Source of the DNA: Hoplostethus atlanticus
Taxonomy: Eukaryota > Chordata > Actinopteri > Trachichthyiformes > Trachichthyidae
Length of the DNA stretch: 64,000 bases
Assembly (NCBI GenBank): GCA_034670405.1
Contig: JAXDDX010000188.1
Coordinates: 62,001 to 126,000 of the forward strand
Reading direction: 5' to 3'
This document shows, one piece after another, positions 28,161 to 38,755 of this stretch; position 1 is the stretch's first letter; each line of letters opens with the position of its first letter. The notes beneath the pieces were generated by a model. It was not told the DNA's origin, did no database searches, and worked only from the letters and a program-made list of their open reading frames with translations. The position numbers and the translations under genes are program-made.

Positions 28161-31100
28161 CAATAATTAAATAATATAGTATGAGCAAATCATTCTATTT
28201 TTTCTGTCTTTGTTATGGGTATCTTGCACTGGTGGTCACATCGGCCGGGGCAAAACCCGGACTGTAGACCCCTCGAAGCCTCTCATCACATCCTCTTGAA
28301 TCTGCTCTGTCTTTGTGTTATACCGTCTTCCTAAACTTTAGACAGCCTTCTCTGATATTGTTAGAATACTTTGTCTGACCCATTTACAATAGAGATGCTT
28401 CTCTATTTACATAGATTTAGTTTCACCCTAGCCCATTTTAGGTTTTTAATTCATCTTGGCAAGCGGCCCTTTTTTGCACAGGATGCTGTTGTAGTCGTAG
28501 TTCTCATATCGTTCATGTGCTTCCCTTTCCGCACCTACAACACACTTTGATGCCCTGATGATTACCTCCGTCGCAGTCAGAATAAAACCTGGAATGCACA
28601 TTGGAGGTAGGTTTCTGAAGTACACAGGTTATTTTCTCCCCTCGGGTTTGATTTTAGTAGGCATGCATGGCAGAAAGTAGATGGTATAAAAAAGGAGGCA
28701 CTACAGCCAGCGCAAAAAAACAACATTGCCTCACTTGATAACCCTTTTTCCAACTCAATTAATGGAGGTGTCATACACCGACAGAAAAGATTTTCATTTC
28801 TTCCCCCTGCTGGTACAATAATCTCCATTTCTTGGTAGAGATTACTCACTTTAAACACTCAGTTTGTGGCTTCTCTTCCTCCCTCTCTCTGTCTTGCCTG
28901 CAAGTTGACACATGTAGCATTTGCAGACCCTTACGTTTTCAGATGCTATCATACACATAATAACTTTAACTGCATGGGTAAGAGGCCTAACAACACAATG
29001 AATTAAAAATAGCCAAACATGAGCATTTGTTGCCGACTCCCAGCTCTAAATGCCTCTCTCTCTCTCTCTCTCTCTTTTCTGTCTTTAACTGGTTTAAGTT
29101 TCACACATAACAGATGTGTGCATAGTCATGTGTGACAATTCAAATGGAACTTGTAAGTAGCCTCATAATTCAAAGTAACCAGACATAAGCATCTCTACAA
29201 GCTGCAGCGCACATATGTGATATCAAAATATGAGGCAAAAATGTTAAAAAGCACATGGATTTTATGTACAAAAACTATGCTTTTTTTGCATTGCAGTGCA
29301 GTGTTGTTCTCTCAATTAGCCTACCATGCTGAACCATTGCAGCCTACAAATCTGTGATGACCATGAGATTGAAAATATTAATTTGTAATTGTTAATCAGC
29401 AGCGTAGTCCCCAAAACCCTATTAGTTTCCATGTAGGGCTGGGCAATATGTAACAAAATGAATGTCACAATAATTATAAGAAATTATTTTGATTTTGATA
29501 TAGAACAATATCTGCTAACATATGCAAAATCACATGCTAAATAATCAATCAACTGAATGATTGGTCATAGAAAGCACAATAAAACTCGGTGTCTTCTCTC
29601 AGGTTTACTGCAGCTCTTAATTGCAGCACATTTCATCCTTGTTATTTAAACTTGCTTGCCAAATGTCTTCTATTAACAAAATAAATCTGCTTAGTCTACT
29701 TTGAATTGTCTCTTGGACAGGTGGCAATGCTGCAAATATATGTAAACAATAGTCCAGTTACAGGTGGCAGCTGCACTATTAGCTTACTTTATGGACTCGC
29801 TGGTGATTTGCAGTCATTTTCCTTCCTCCATTTAGCTCAGACAAACAAATGAGAGTACGTCCTCTACCTACTTTATGCACGTACATCCTGCCATGCACTA
29901 CCCAGGCGGGCCATCCCTGCAATCAGCTGTTTGCTTTACCAAACAAATGTGTCCCATTGAATTGCAGAGCCTTTGCCTGTGTAACCAAACAAAACGTAGT
30001 TTCTTGTTCTTGGCACCAAACACATCTCTAGTCAAGTTCAGTCGTCTCTTGGTATTTGAACTTCCTTTAAGATGCTTTCAGATCAATTTTATCTTTCAAC
30101 AACACTGAGAGGACTATACATAAAGGATAACGTTCAGTGCTCCGCTTTGTGTCGGGGTCTTAAATCACCCTGTCAGGGGTTATTTTCAATAATGACCAGC
30201 TTGCTGTACATTATCTCACTTATTGCATGGCTACTTACCAAAGACATTCATTGTTTGCCATGAAATGATTTTAGCTTCCAGCAGGAATGTCTGCAGTACC
30301 CAAGGAATAACATATTTTTGGCACAAGGAAATCTGATTAGAAAAAAAAAAATGGACTTCTTGATTGCGGAGTGATACGATTAAATGTGAAACGGTATGTA
30401 ACAGACCCCAGAATGCCTTCACTGGCCAATCACTATTGAGTATTCAACAAAGCCGTGTAATAAACACATTTACACCTTGACTACAGCACTGCCTCATATT
30501 CCTGTCTCAATCATCAAGCAATCTAAACAATTGACCAGGCAACCAAGGTAGTTCAGTCCTACTAGCTAGTATGAGCGACATTTGTAACAATGGTTGATTT
30601 GACACATCTGTCAGAACGCTCACTTGTGGGTTCAAACTTTCATCCATGCTTTCTGAGGTTTATAACCACGACCAAATATAACCACGGGAATTGCATGCAA
30701 CTTTTCCAAGTGTGCTGTGCAGCTCGGCGTGTCAGGCATACATCACGGCCGTGCCCGGCCTCAAATAGCCAAAATGGCACAGAATAAAGCGGGGCAGCAG
30801 AGATATTCAGCGAGGGCATGCGAATATATACGGCCGCATGCTGGGTGGATGCTCGTCGGCCATGCCGGTCACACACGACACTGTCACAACTAGACACGTG
30901 ACTTAACTTTAGCGAGTTATTCGACCCTACACGCCCAGGCATCCTCATAACCTCCAGCAACCACCCCGACCTCCCCCCATCACAATATGCCCCCATCTGA
31001 CCTAAACATGCACGTTCATTTATACCCACAATTCAGTCATATCAACCGAATAACTGAATAAAAACTGAATAAAAACGTTACCAATAACGCTTGATTTCCT

Positions 31101-31480
31101 GTTATGAAAAGAATACATCAGTGAGAGGAAATACACATCTCAATGGCTCGACTGACTTTAGATAACACAATACCACAAACACCAGCACCAGGCCTATTAC
31201 TGCAAAGACTGACAGACAGCCGACCACTAAATTAACTTGCCCGTGGCCAACCCATGTCTAGTATTTATAATCAGGCACATGTCAGACCGGCCAAGTCTGC
31301 TGGTGTTACATTTCAATCAGAATGTTAGGTATTTATGTGTGTTTTGCCGTTTTGTTTTTACTTGTAGTTTAGTTATTCTGAATTTGGAAGCAGTTTCCCG
31401 GCCTAACTTAGCCCAGGCTACACCTATATGGCTCTTTGCTGAAAACTGCGATAACAAAAAAAACAGCTTAGATGAATCAA
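28161..31480. other. Gene-free region within putative nek6 intron 1
   Basis: No exon recognised. It holds a (CT)n tract at 29056-29084, a TAGGGCTGGGCAATATGTAA sequence at 29434 that resembles one end of an hAT-type element without a visible partner, and a more GC-rich patch at 30710-30900. Confidence 0.4.
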
Positions 31481-32090
31481 CGCGACATTGTTTTTAGTCT
31501 GAAGCTGCAGATAAATATACTCGCCATACGGTCGGGTCAACAGAATAGAAGACGATAGATGTGTGCTAGGTGAGTTTTCCAGCGTTGCTATAAATGAGTA
31601 AACGCACACCGAGTTAGTCGGCGATTGGTGCGACACAACCAGTCTAGTAAATGTCAACAACGTTGTTTTTGCCGAAGTCTGGCATGCACGCGCTGGTTTA
31701 AAAGCGCCACTGCTGGACGTGAGCAGAGACATGCAGTTTACCATTTGCGAGTTGTTGTTTTCTTTATCTTACCTGAATCAGAAGAGTAACGTCCTGCTTA
31801 CTTTAAAGCTACGCAAAGTTTCAACAAGTTACATTAGTCCGTGTTGTTGTGCAACTCCCCGCGTCGACAGACCCCCTCCCCGACTCTCTCTCTCTGTTCC
31901 TCTCTCTCTCTCGCGCGCGCTCTCTCTGTGGTTTCTCGTGCTGCTGCTGTATGCCACGCAGGCTGCTCTAATGGTTTTACTGGGTTTCTGACAATTCACC
32001 GAACGGGAGGAGAGGAGGGAAACTACTTACGTTGAAAACCTCTACATAATAACGTCGCGGTGAGGCGACAGAATTAGGTCAGACGTAAAC
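31480..32090. promoter_or_regulatory. CpG-rich block, candidate nek6 promoter
   Basis: CpG dinucleotides are dense here (for example CGCGTCGAC, CGCGCGCGC, AACGTCGCGGTGAGGCGAC), in contrast to the CpG-poor surroundings. It overlaps a (CT)n/(CG)n tract at 31882-31926, common in vertebrate 5' UTRs. Its position upstream of nek6 on the minus strand and the splice donor at 31771-31772 suggest the nek6 promoter and first exon. This is inference. Confidence 0.45.
31773..31990 (-). other. nek6: Candidate nek6 5' non-coding exon
   Basis: On the minus strand the CpG-rich, GAGAGA-rich sequence ends in TTCAG|GTAAGA, a perfect consensus splice donor (GT at 31772-31771). The first coding exon of nek6 has its own acceptor before the ATG, so an upstream non-coding exon is required. 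The start coordinate is approximate, and transcript data would be needed to confirm the link. Confidence 0.4.
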
Positions 32091-32500
32091 TCAACCTACT
32101 GCAGCTGAATAATAGGATATTTATGTCATATTATAGTCCTGTAGACAGCATGGGAATAATGATTGACAGTGAGAGAATTAGTATTTCAATAATTGACAGG
32201 TGAAAAACAATACTCAGCTATCAGCTATTTATTTTTGATAAAATATAGGTTAATGTGTAAAAATATTTTTCGAATTTCAATAGCTCATTTCCCCTGTCAC
32301 CTAGAGGTCATGAGCCAAATTAATTATCTTTTTTGGCATCCCTCTTCTAATTTCGAGAAATTGCTTCTTCCATTTTTTTTACATTTGATTTTCTCCAGGA
32401 ATTTTAATTCATAAAAATAATCCAAGTTGCAATAAAGTTTCATTTTACTAGCCATTTGAACATGCTCAAACTAGCTAGCTAATTAGCCACTGACCATCTG

Positions 32501-32948
32501 TTAAAGGGGAATTCCGGTATTTTTAAACCTGGGCTCTACATATTAGTCATTTATAAAAAGTTTTGGAATTGCTAAAGTAGATCGCCTCAGCCGGGCTGCA
32601 ATGGCTGCAACGTAATCCACAGGGGCAAGTGCACGCGATCAAATTACGTCCACTAAAAGTGCTTGTTTTTGCCACTGACTGACTGACATGTCTGACAACA
32701 TTACGGAAAGGATCCTTACAGAGATAGACCCTTTTTTTAACCACAAACAAGCACTTTCAGTGGACGTACTTTGATTGCACGCACTTGCCCCTGCGGATTA
32801 CGTTGCAGCCATTGTAGTCCGTTTTGCGACTGCTGGCTGAGGCGATCTACTGGAGCAATTCCAAAACTTTTTGTACCTATTTTGGGGTATAAATGACTAA
32901 TATGTACAAATAGAGCCCAGGTTTAAAAATACCGGAATTACCCTTTAA
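32501..32948. mobile_element. TTAA-flanked long fold-back MITE
   Basis: The left end is TTAAAGGGGAATTCCGGTAT and the complement of the right end TTAAAGGGTAATTCCGGTAT. Both continue with TTTTTAAACCTGGGCTCTA, and further inward pairing includes CCAAAACTTTTTG, GATCGCCTCAGCC, GTAATCC, GGGGCAAGTGC and AAGTGCTTGTTT around a centre near 32700. Arms are about 180-200 bases with a short unpaired middle. Ends and TTAA target resemble the 15.3-kb Kolobok-like element (AAGGGG). Confidence 0.8.
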
Positions 32949-33039
32949 TGTCTACTTGCTCACACTGCTCCACCAAAATCCTAACTTTTATTAAAGTACT
33001 TATGCGCATCATTTTCATATCAACAAATGTTCATTGTGC

Positions 33040-33400
33040 TACTCTTTATCACTAGTTGATATAACCCAGTGGTGATTCAACTTATACTCATGAAAGATCA
33101 TGAAAGATTTGACATATGCTGTTCTAAACACCCGGTGTCAGGTAGGTCTTTCCTGGGAAAAAGCCTCTGGTGCACAAGAAGTGATGCGTTTTATGTTTCC
33201 AGTTTGTTTGGAATAAATAGATACCAAAGAAATAGCCACCATGGCTGAACAGACAAAGAGAAGAGTGCCACCTACAGAAACTCAAACTCAATCAACAGAA
33301 AATCCAAGGAAAGTAGTAAAATAAGTACTGTGACATATAGTACAGGACACTGTTTGTCTTTGGGATATACAGTGCAAAAAAACACAGATCTGTACACTTT
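33040..33400 (+). repeat. Dispersed repeat B, copy 2
   Basis: It matches 46015-46375 in order: GCTACTCTTTATC, GTGATTCAAC, GGTAGGTCTTTCCTGG, AAGTGATGCGTTT, then AATAGCCACCATGGCTGAAC AGAC (two blocks), GTGCCACCTACAGAAAC and CAACAGAAAATCCAAGG. The ATG at 33241 opens a short frame beginning MAEQTKRRVPPTETQTQ that ends after about 27 codons. Confidence 0.7.
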
Positions 33401-35205
33401 AAGGGTACTACTAAGCATGCGCTAAAATCAGTGGCACAATGTACAAACTCCAGCATTTTCCAAACACATGGTCACACAGTGGTGGGAAACCCAAATTTCA
33501 AGAAATTACAAAACAAACCGTGCCTTAGACAGTTTTCAGTAATCATGAAAAGGTAATGAGATCTTGACGAGTAAACAGCTCATTTAATAGGTCAAACCTA
33601 ATTGACTTATTTAAGGCAGGAGTTTCAGGCACAGGCAAACATTTTATATTAACTAGGCTGTTAATATGTGGCCTGATTTTATGTTTATGTTTTTGTTTAT
33701 GTGTTAATGTGTCTATGTCTATGTGTTAACTCTATGGAGTTAACACAGCTTGTTGATTAATGTAAAACTGTAACTGTAACCACAAAGTCAGGCTCCTGTT
33801 CACTGCTGTTCTAGGAGTTGTCCCTTGATGACAATCAAGAGAAATTTATAGTCTTGGAGAGACTTAATCATGTTGATAAATCTGGAATTAACTGCCAGGG
33901 ACTATATGTTAAACAGATGTGAATTGCACATGTTGCTTTTTCACTTGCAAATGAGCCACAGCTTCTTCAACCCACTGTGCGTGTGGTGAAGGTGTATCAG
34001 ATTTTTGTTTGAGAAGGATGAGCCGTCAGATTGAGCAATATACAGCTTCACTCCAGGAAGTGCACTTTGCAGGGTGAGTTTTTTTTGCTACATATAGTTT
34101 ATATACTATATGTAGCAAAAAAAAACTCATGCATGTCCAAAACATATGAAAAACAGTAGGCTTTGTTACATTGAGAGCATTATGGGTCTGGATAAAGCCT
34201 GAGCTTACTTTTGGGTGGAGTCTATGAAACACTTTAAATTGAAGAAAACCATGCCCAATGTATATTGTAATCTGCATATTGCCAAATCCCATCTGGGATC
34301 CTCCTGTCAGTATCCCTCCCATACCTCTTTTAGAGGATAATGAGGAGGAGGCTGCTGATTGATGCACCTAATATATGGTTGGGATGGAAAGTAAAGGAAC
34401 TGTTTGTTAAAAAAAAACTAAAAAAACATTTCCTTCATGTTATGTAGAGGTCCAGTAAGATAATTTTCTGAATTTTGGCAGCCTGGTGGCAAGAGATTAA
34501 ATTTTGAAGTGCTGAGCCTCCATCCTCTTCATGACATTCTGAAAATGCTTTCCATACTGTTATTCCATATGAAGGTACTCTTGCACTTATCTAATTCATT
34601 GAGAAATGATTTTGTGATAAAGACAGGAACTGTCTGAAATAAAAACAAAACCATAGGCATAATCGTCATCTTGACAATTTATGCTCCCTGCTAATGATGA
34701 ATTGGATGAATGTCAGTGATCCAGCTTGGCCATCTCTAGTACAGACTTGAAGTTGTGACTAAACAGATCCCCATACTTAGGAGTAACGAATAATCCCTAG
34801 ATAAGTAAAGTTGCCTTAAGGCTTTTGGCTGATGGGTATGTTTCACATGAAAGCAGTCAGTTGGTTGCTCACTGGAAACAGCGTGCTCTTAAGCCTTGTT
34901 TGGACAAGATTAGTTTTCAGGACAATGTGCGTAAAGTAATTATTAACACATTGTAATGCATAATATCTAACTTCCGCCATTGATGTTGACGTACTCGAAC
35001 AAAAACAATACAGCATGGCTGCAAGAGCAAAGAAAAGTCACAACTGGACCCGAGTTGAGACTTTGGGTGTGATCCCAGTTTGGGGTGAACGCCAGAATGT
35101 GAAGAGTCCTTTCCCAAAGGAAATGACACAATATATTCCAACAATCTCAATTCAGACAGGACTGGTTTTACCTGAGGTTATTATAACATTTTTACTGGCG
35201 CAGGC
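33401..35205. other. Intergenic, no recognised gene
   Basis: AT-rich. It contains the near-perfect palindrome at 34076-34128, listed separately. No LHX2 exon or other gene is recognised. Confidence 0.5.
34076..34128. repeat. Near-perfect inverted repeat (hairpin)
   Basis: The left arm GAGTTTTTTTTGCTACATAT-AGT and the right arm ACTATATGTAGCAAAAAAAA-ACTC pair over 23 bases around a TTATAT loop, with a single extra A on the right. This may be the collapsed ends of a MITE. Confidence 0.8.
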
Positions 35206-37835
35206 ATTACATTACATTACATTACAGTCATTTAGCAGACGCTTTTATCCAAAGCGACTTACAATAAGTGCATTCAACATAGGTAGGCAAGAAAACTACT
35301 AGTCACCAGAAATCGTAAGTGCATTTCCTTCCTAAACAAGCAACTAAGAGCATAACTAGTGTTAAGGTAAGAGTGCAATAAGTTAGCAACCTACTATATC
35401 TTAAACAAATGAGACAAATAAGAGAATCAAATAAACAAGAGCTAAGACAAATAAGTGAACCAAATAAGCAAGAGCTAAGACAAATAAGTGTATCAAATGA
35501 ACAAGAGCCAATAAACAAGAGCTCAGACACATAATTGACGACAAATAGGCAAGGCTAAGAGGAAGAGTCAGGGTAGTGTTTCCTGAAGAGGTGGGTTTTC
35601 AGCCTGCGGCGAAAGATGGGCAGCGACTCTGCTGTCCTGACATCAGTGGGGAGTTCATTCCACCACTGCGGGGCCAGGACAGAGAAGAGCCGTGACCGTG
35701 TAGATCGGCCGCAGGGCCCTCTGAGCGACGGGGCAACCAGTCGCCTCGAGGCAGCAGAGCGAAGTGGTCGGGCGGGGGTGTAAGGCTTGACCATAGCCTG
35801 GAGGTAAGAAGGAGCTGTTCCTTTCACTGCCCTATAGGCTAGCACCAGGGTCTTGAACTGGATGCGAGCCGCTACAGGGAGCCAGTGTAGAGAACGGAGA
35901 AGGGTAGTTGTATGGGAGAACTTGGGGCGGTTGAACACCAGACGAGCTGCAGCTTTCTGAACAAGCTCCAGAGGTCTGATGGCACACGCCGGGGCACCAG
36001 CAAGGAGGGAGTTGCAGTAGTCCAGGCGGGAGATGACAAGAGCCTGGATGAGCACCTGCGCTGCCTTGTCAGTGAGGAAGGGGACGAATCCTCCTGATGT
36101 TGTAGAGGAGGAATCTGCAGGAGCGTGTCACTGATGCGATGTTTGCCGAGAACGACAGTTGGTCGTCCAGGGTCACACCCAGATTCCTCGCAGTCCGAGT
36201 TGACATCACCACAGCATTATCAATGGTGATGGCCAGGTCTCGGTGCAGACAGCCCTTCCCCGGGAGGAACATCAGCTCAGTTTTGTCCAGGTTGAGCTTC
36301 AGGTGGTGCATCGACATCCACTCCGAGATGTCTGCCAGACACGCAGCAATGCGTGCCTCCACTTGTGTGTCAGAGGGGGGAAATGACAGGATCAGCTGGG
36401 TGTCATCTGCATAGCAGTGGTAGGAAAAGTTGTGTGAATGGATAACAGAACCAAGAGATGTTGTGTAGAGGGAAAAGAGGAGAGGGCCCTAGAACCGAGC
36501 CTTGCGGAACCCCAGTAGTGAGCCTGCGTGGTTCTGACACAGACCCTCTCAGCGTCACCTGGTAGGAGCGATCCGTTAGGTAGGATGCAAACATGGAGAG
36601 TGCAGAGCCTGAGACACCCATCCCCTCAAGGGTGGAGAGGAGGATCTGGTGGTTCACCGTGTCAAACGCTGCAGACAGGTCCAGGAGTATCAGGACAGAG
36701 GAGAGAGAGTTCGCTCTAGCGGCATGGAGCGACTCCGTCACTGCCAGGAGGGCAGTCTCGGTCGAGTGACCCACTTTGAACCCAGACTGGTGGGGATCCA
36801 AGAGGTTGTTCTGGTGGAGGTACAAGGACAGTTGCTTGAAGACAGCACGTTCAAGAGTTTTTGATAGGAAGGGTAGAAGGGAAACCGGTCTGTAGTTCTT
36901 GACCTCAGAGGGGTCAAGTGTTGGTTTCTTCAGAAGGGGGGTGACTCTGGCAGTCTTGAAAGCAGAGGGAAAGCATCCAGACACCAGAGATGTGTTGATG
37001 AGGTGGGTCAGGAAGGGAAGGAGTTCAGGTGCAGTAGACTGAAGCAGAGTGGATGGGACCGGGTCAAGGGAGCATGTGGTGGGGCGGCTAGATGTAACAA
37101 GGTGAAGGACCTCGTCTGGGGAGAGGGGAGAAAAATGGGATAGGGAGGGAGGTGGGAAGGGAAAAGGTGGAGGGGGTGGTAGAGAGGGATGGGTGGAAGG
37201 CAGATAGGTGTGGTTGGTGCGCAGGGCACCAGCCGGGGGGTGAGGGAAGGAGGATCAGATATCGTTGACCTTCTTGTCAAAGAAGTTGGCGAAGTCGTCA
37301 GGGCGGAGGGAGGAGGTGGGAGGAGGGGGTGGGGGTTGGAGGAGGGAAGAGAAAGTTTCAAAGAGTTTTTTAGGGTTGGAAGCAGAAGTTTGAATTTTAG
37401 TGCAGAAGAAAGCAGCTTTAGCAGCAGATAGAGAGGAGGAAAAAGTGGAAAGGAGAGATTGGAAGGTAAGAAGGTCCTCCGGGAGGTTGCCATTTCTCCA
37501 TTTGCGCTCAGCCACTCTCAGGCTCCGTCTCTCAGTACGCACTGAGTCCGACAACCAAGGGGCAGGTGGAGTTTGGCGTGCAGGCCTGGAGGTGAGGGGA
37601 CAGAGATGGTCCAGAGAAGAGGACAGAGTAGAGAGAAGAAGATCAGTGGCAGTATCAGGGGATAGAAGAGAAAAAGATTCAGGGGCAGGGAGAGCAGAGA
37701 GAACAGAAGAGGAAAGATCAGTGGGAGAGAGTGAGCGGAGATTGCGACGAGAAGAAACCATGTGGGTAGGGAGAGGATGTACGCACAGGAGGACGCACAG
37801 TCCATACAAATTACTGACATGGCAGATTCGGACAT
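35206..37835 (-). mobile_element. 5'-truncated L2-type LINE
   Basis: Read on the minus strand, a reverse transcriptase region is followed by a 3' UTR ending AAAAGCGTCTGCTAAATGAC and a (TAATG)n tail at 35206-35225. The 3' UTR contains about 3.5 copies of a 33-base tandem unit (35400-35530). The endonuclease domain is missing, so the copy is 5'-truncated near 37835, as is usual for LINE insertions. It lies between nek6 and dennd1a. The clade is judged from RT motifs and the tail shared with fish SINEs. Confidence 0.85.
35555..37809 (-). pseudogene. L2 LINE reverse transcriptase, frameshifted
   Basis: The reading frame is spread over several pieces. 37809-37255 is the linker before RT, with PAPWLSDSVRTERR and LRVAERKWRNG. 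36984-36490 holds the RT fingers and palm: KNYRPVSLLPFLSK, HQSGFK, LLDLSAAFDTVNH and TGVPQGSVLGP. After a frameshift near 36485, YADDTQL is encoded at 36413-36402, and 36362-36069 and 36055-35555 carry the C-terminal part ending WWNELPTDVR and FRRRLKTHLF. The catalytic YADD box is intact, but frameshifts and stops make the copy inactive. It looks relatively young, since motifs are well preserved. Confidence 0.85.
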
Positions 37836-38294
37836 GGCTAAAATTACAGATATGCCTCGGTAATGATTACATTACCCCACCGCCCCCTGTAAATCCTGTA
37901 GTCCTGTCCATTTACGACTTTAGTCAGGATCATTTTATAGCTTTATATATCCCCAGTGTCTGAAATAATACTTATTACTTAATAATAATAATACTAATGC
38001 CCTAGCAATAGAGGTGTCAGGGTCAGATAGATACAGTATAAGATCATCTGCATACAGAGCGGACTTGTAAGTCTGGCCACCTCTTCTTATGCCTGACAAA
38101 CCCCTGGCATTTCTGAGGATAATGGCAATATAGTATAGTGCCTTTATCCATAAACAAAATGTGGAACCAAACCCAAACTTCTTGAGAGTCATAAATAGAT
38201 TCATAATCAAATATATAATATATATAATCAAACCCTGTGGGTGACAAAATAAATCAGAAGCCCTGCTGTAGGTGTAAGTTGGGAGAATAAAGTA
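37836..38294. other. Intergenic, no recognised content
   Basis: AT-rich sequence following the truncated 5' end of the LINE. A minus-strand frame at 37935-38297 includes LYADDLILYLSDPD (about 38060-38019), which resembles the YADD box of an L1-type reverse transcriptase, so a second decayed LINE fragment may be present. Confidence 0.45.
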
Positions 38295-38297
38295 CAT
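37935..38297 (-). mobile_element. Fragment of a second LINE reverse transcriptase (L1-like)
   Basis: The minus-strand frame contains SGIRRGGQTYKSALYADDLI then LYLSDPD. A Gly-rich stretch before YADD-(L/I) is typical of L1-type RT (usually I-x-G-x(n)-K-x-S-L-F/Y-ADD). Only this short block is recognised; the flanks are not. It is distinct from the neighbouring L2 copy, whose box reads YADDTQL. Confidence 0.5.
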
Positions 38298-38755
38298 TAG
38301 GTGTTATGTGTATAATTTTTAAACTACTCACTATCTTACTGTCAATCAATATATCATTGTCAAATTAATTGTGATACCTTGGTATAATTACCATAAACAA
38401 ATGCCAGTTGTATTGTTTATGTTAGTGTCTCAAAATAAGACCACATTTCCCATAAACCGTCCTGTCACAAAGAGGATCTTTGCTTCTTAAAAGATTCTCT
38501 CTTTGGCTTTTCTGAAGAGGATAAACATGTTGGAAGTCATTTTTCCATCTACCTTTCACTCCTTCCATCATGTGCCATTGCCTGAAACCTCTGGAAGCTT
38601 TTGGCTCTGTTTATACTGAAACAGTGCCCTCTTTTGTATTGTGCCATAAAGCAAACTCACCCAATGTAAAAAGCAGTGTAGAGGCTGCTGATCTTCTGGT
38701 GGTCTGATGGTCTCATTTGTGATTATGCTGTCTCAAAATGAATGTGGCAATGATT
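38295..38755. repeat. Dispersed repeat A, copy 2
   Basis: It shares TGTCAAATTAATTGTGATACC, split in two near-identical blocks, ATAATTACC, GTATTGTTTATGTTAGTG, TCTCAAAATAAGAC, TTTCCCAT and GCAGTGTAGAGGCTG with the copy at 11615. Confidence 0.6.

Noticed and set aside
37400..37963. 187-codon plus-strand ORF
   Set aside because: It is the antisense of the L2 LINE linker region, whose minus-strand frame has recognisable motifs.
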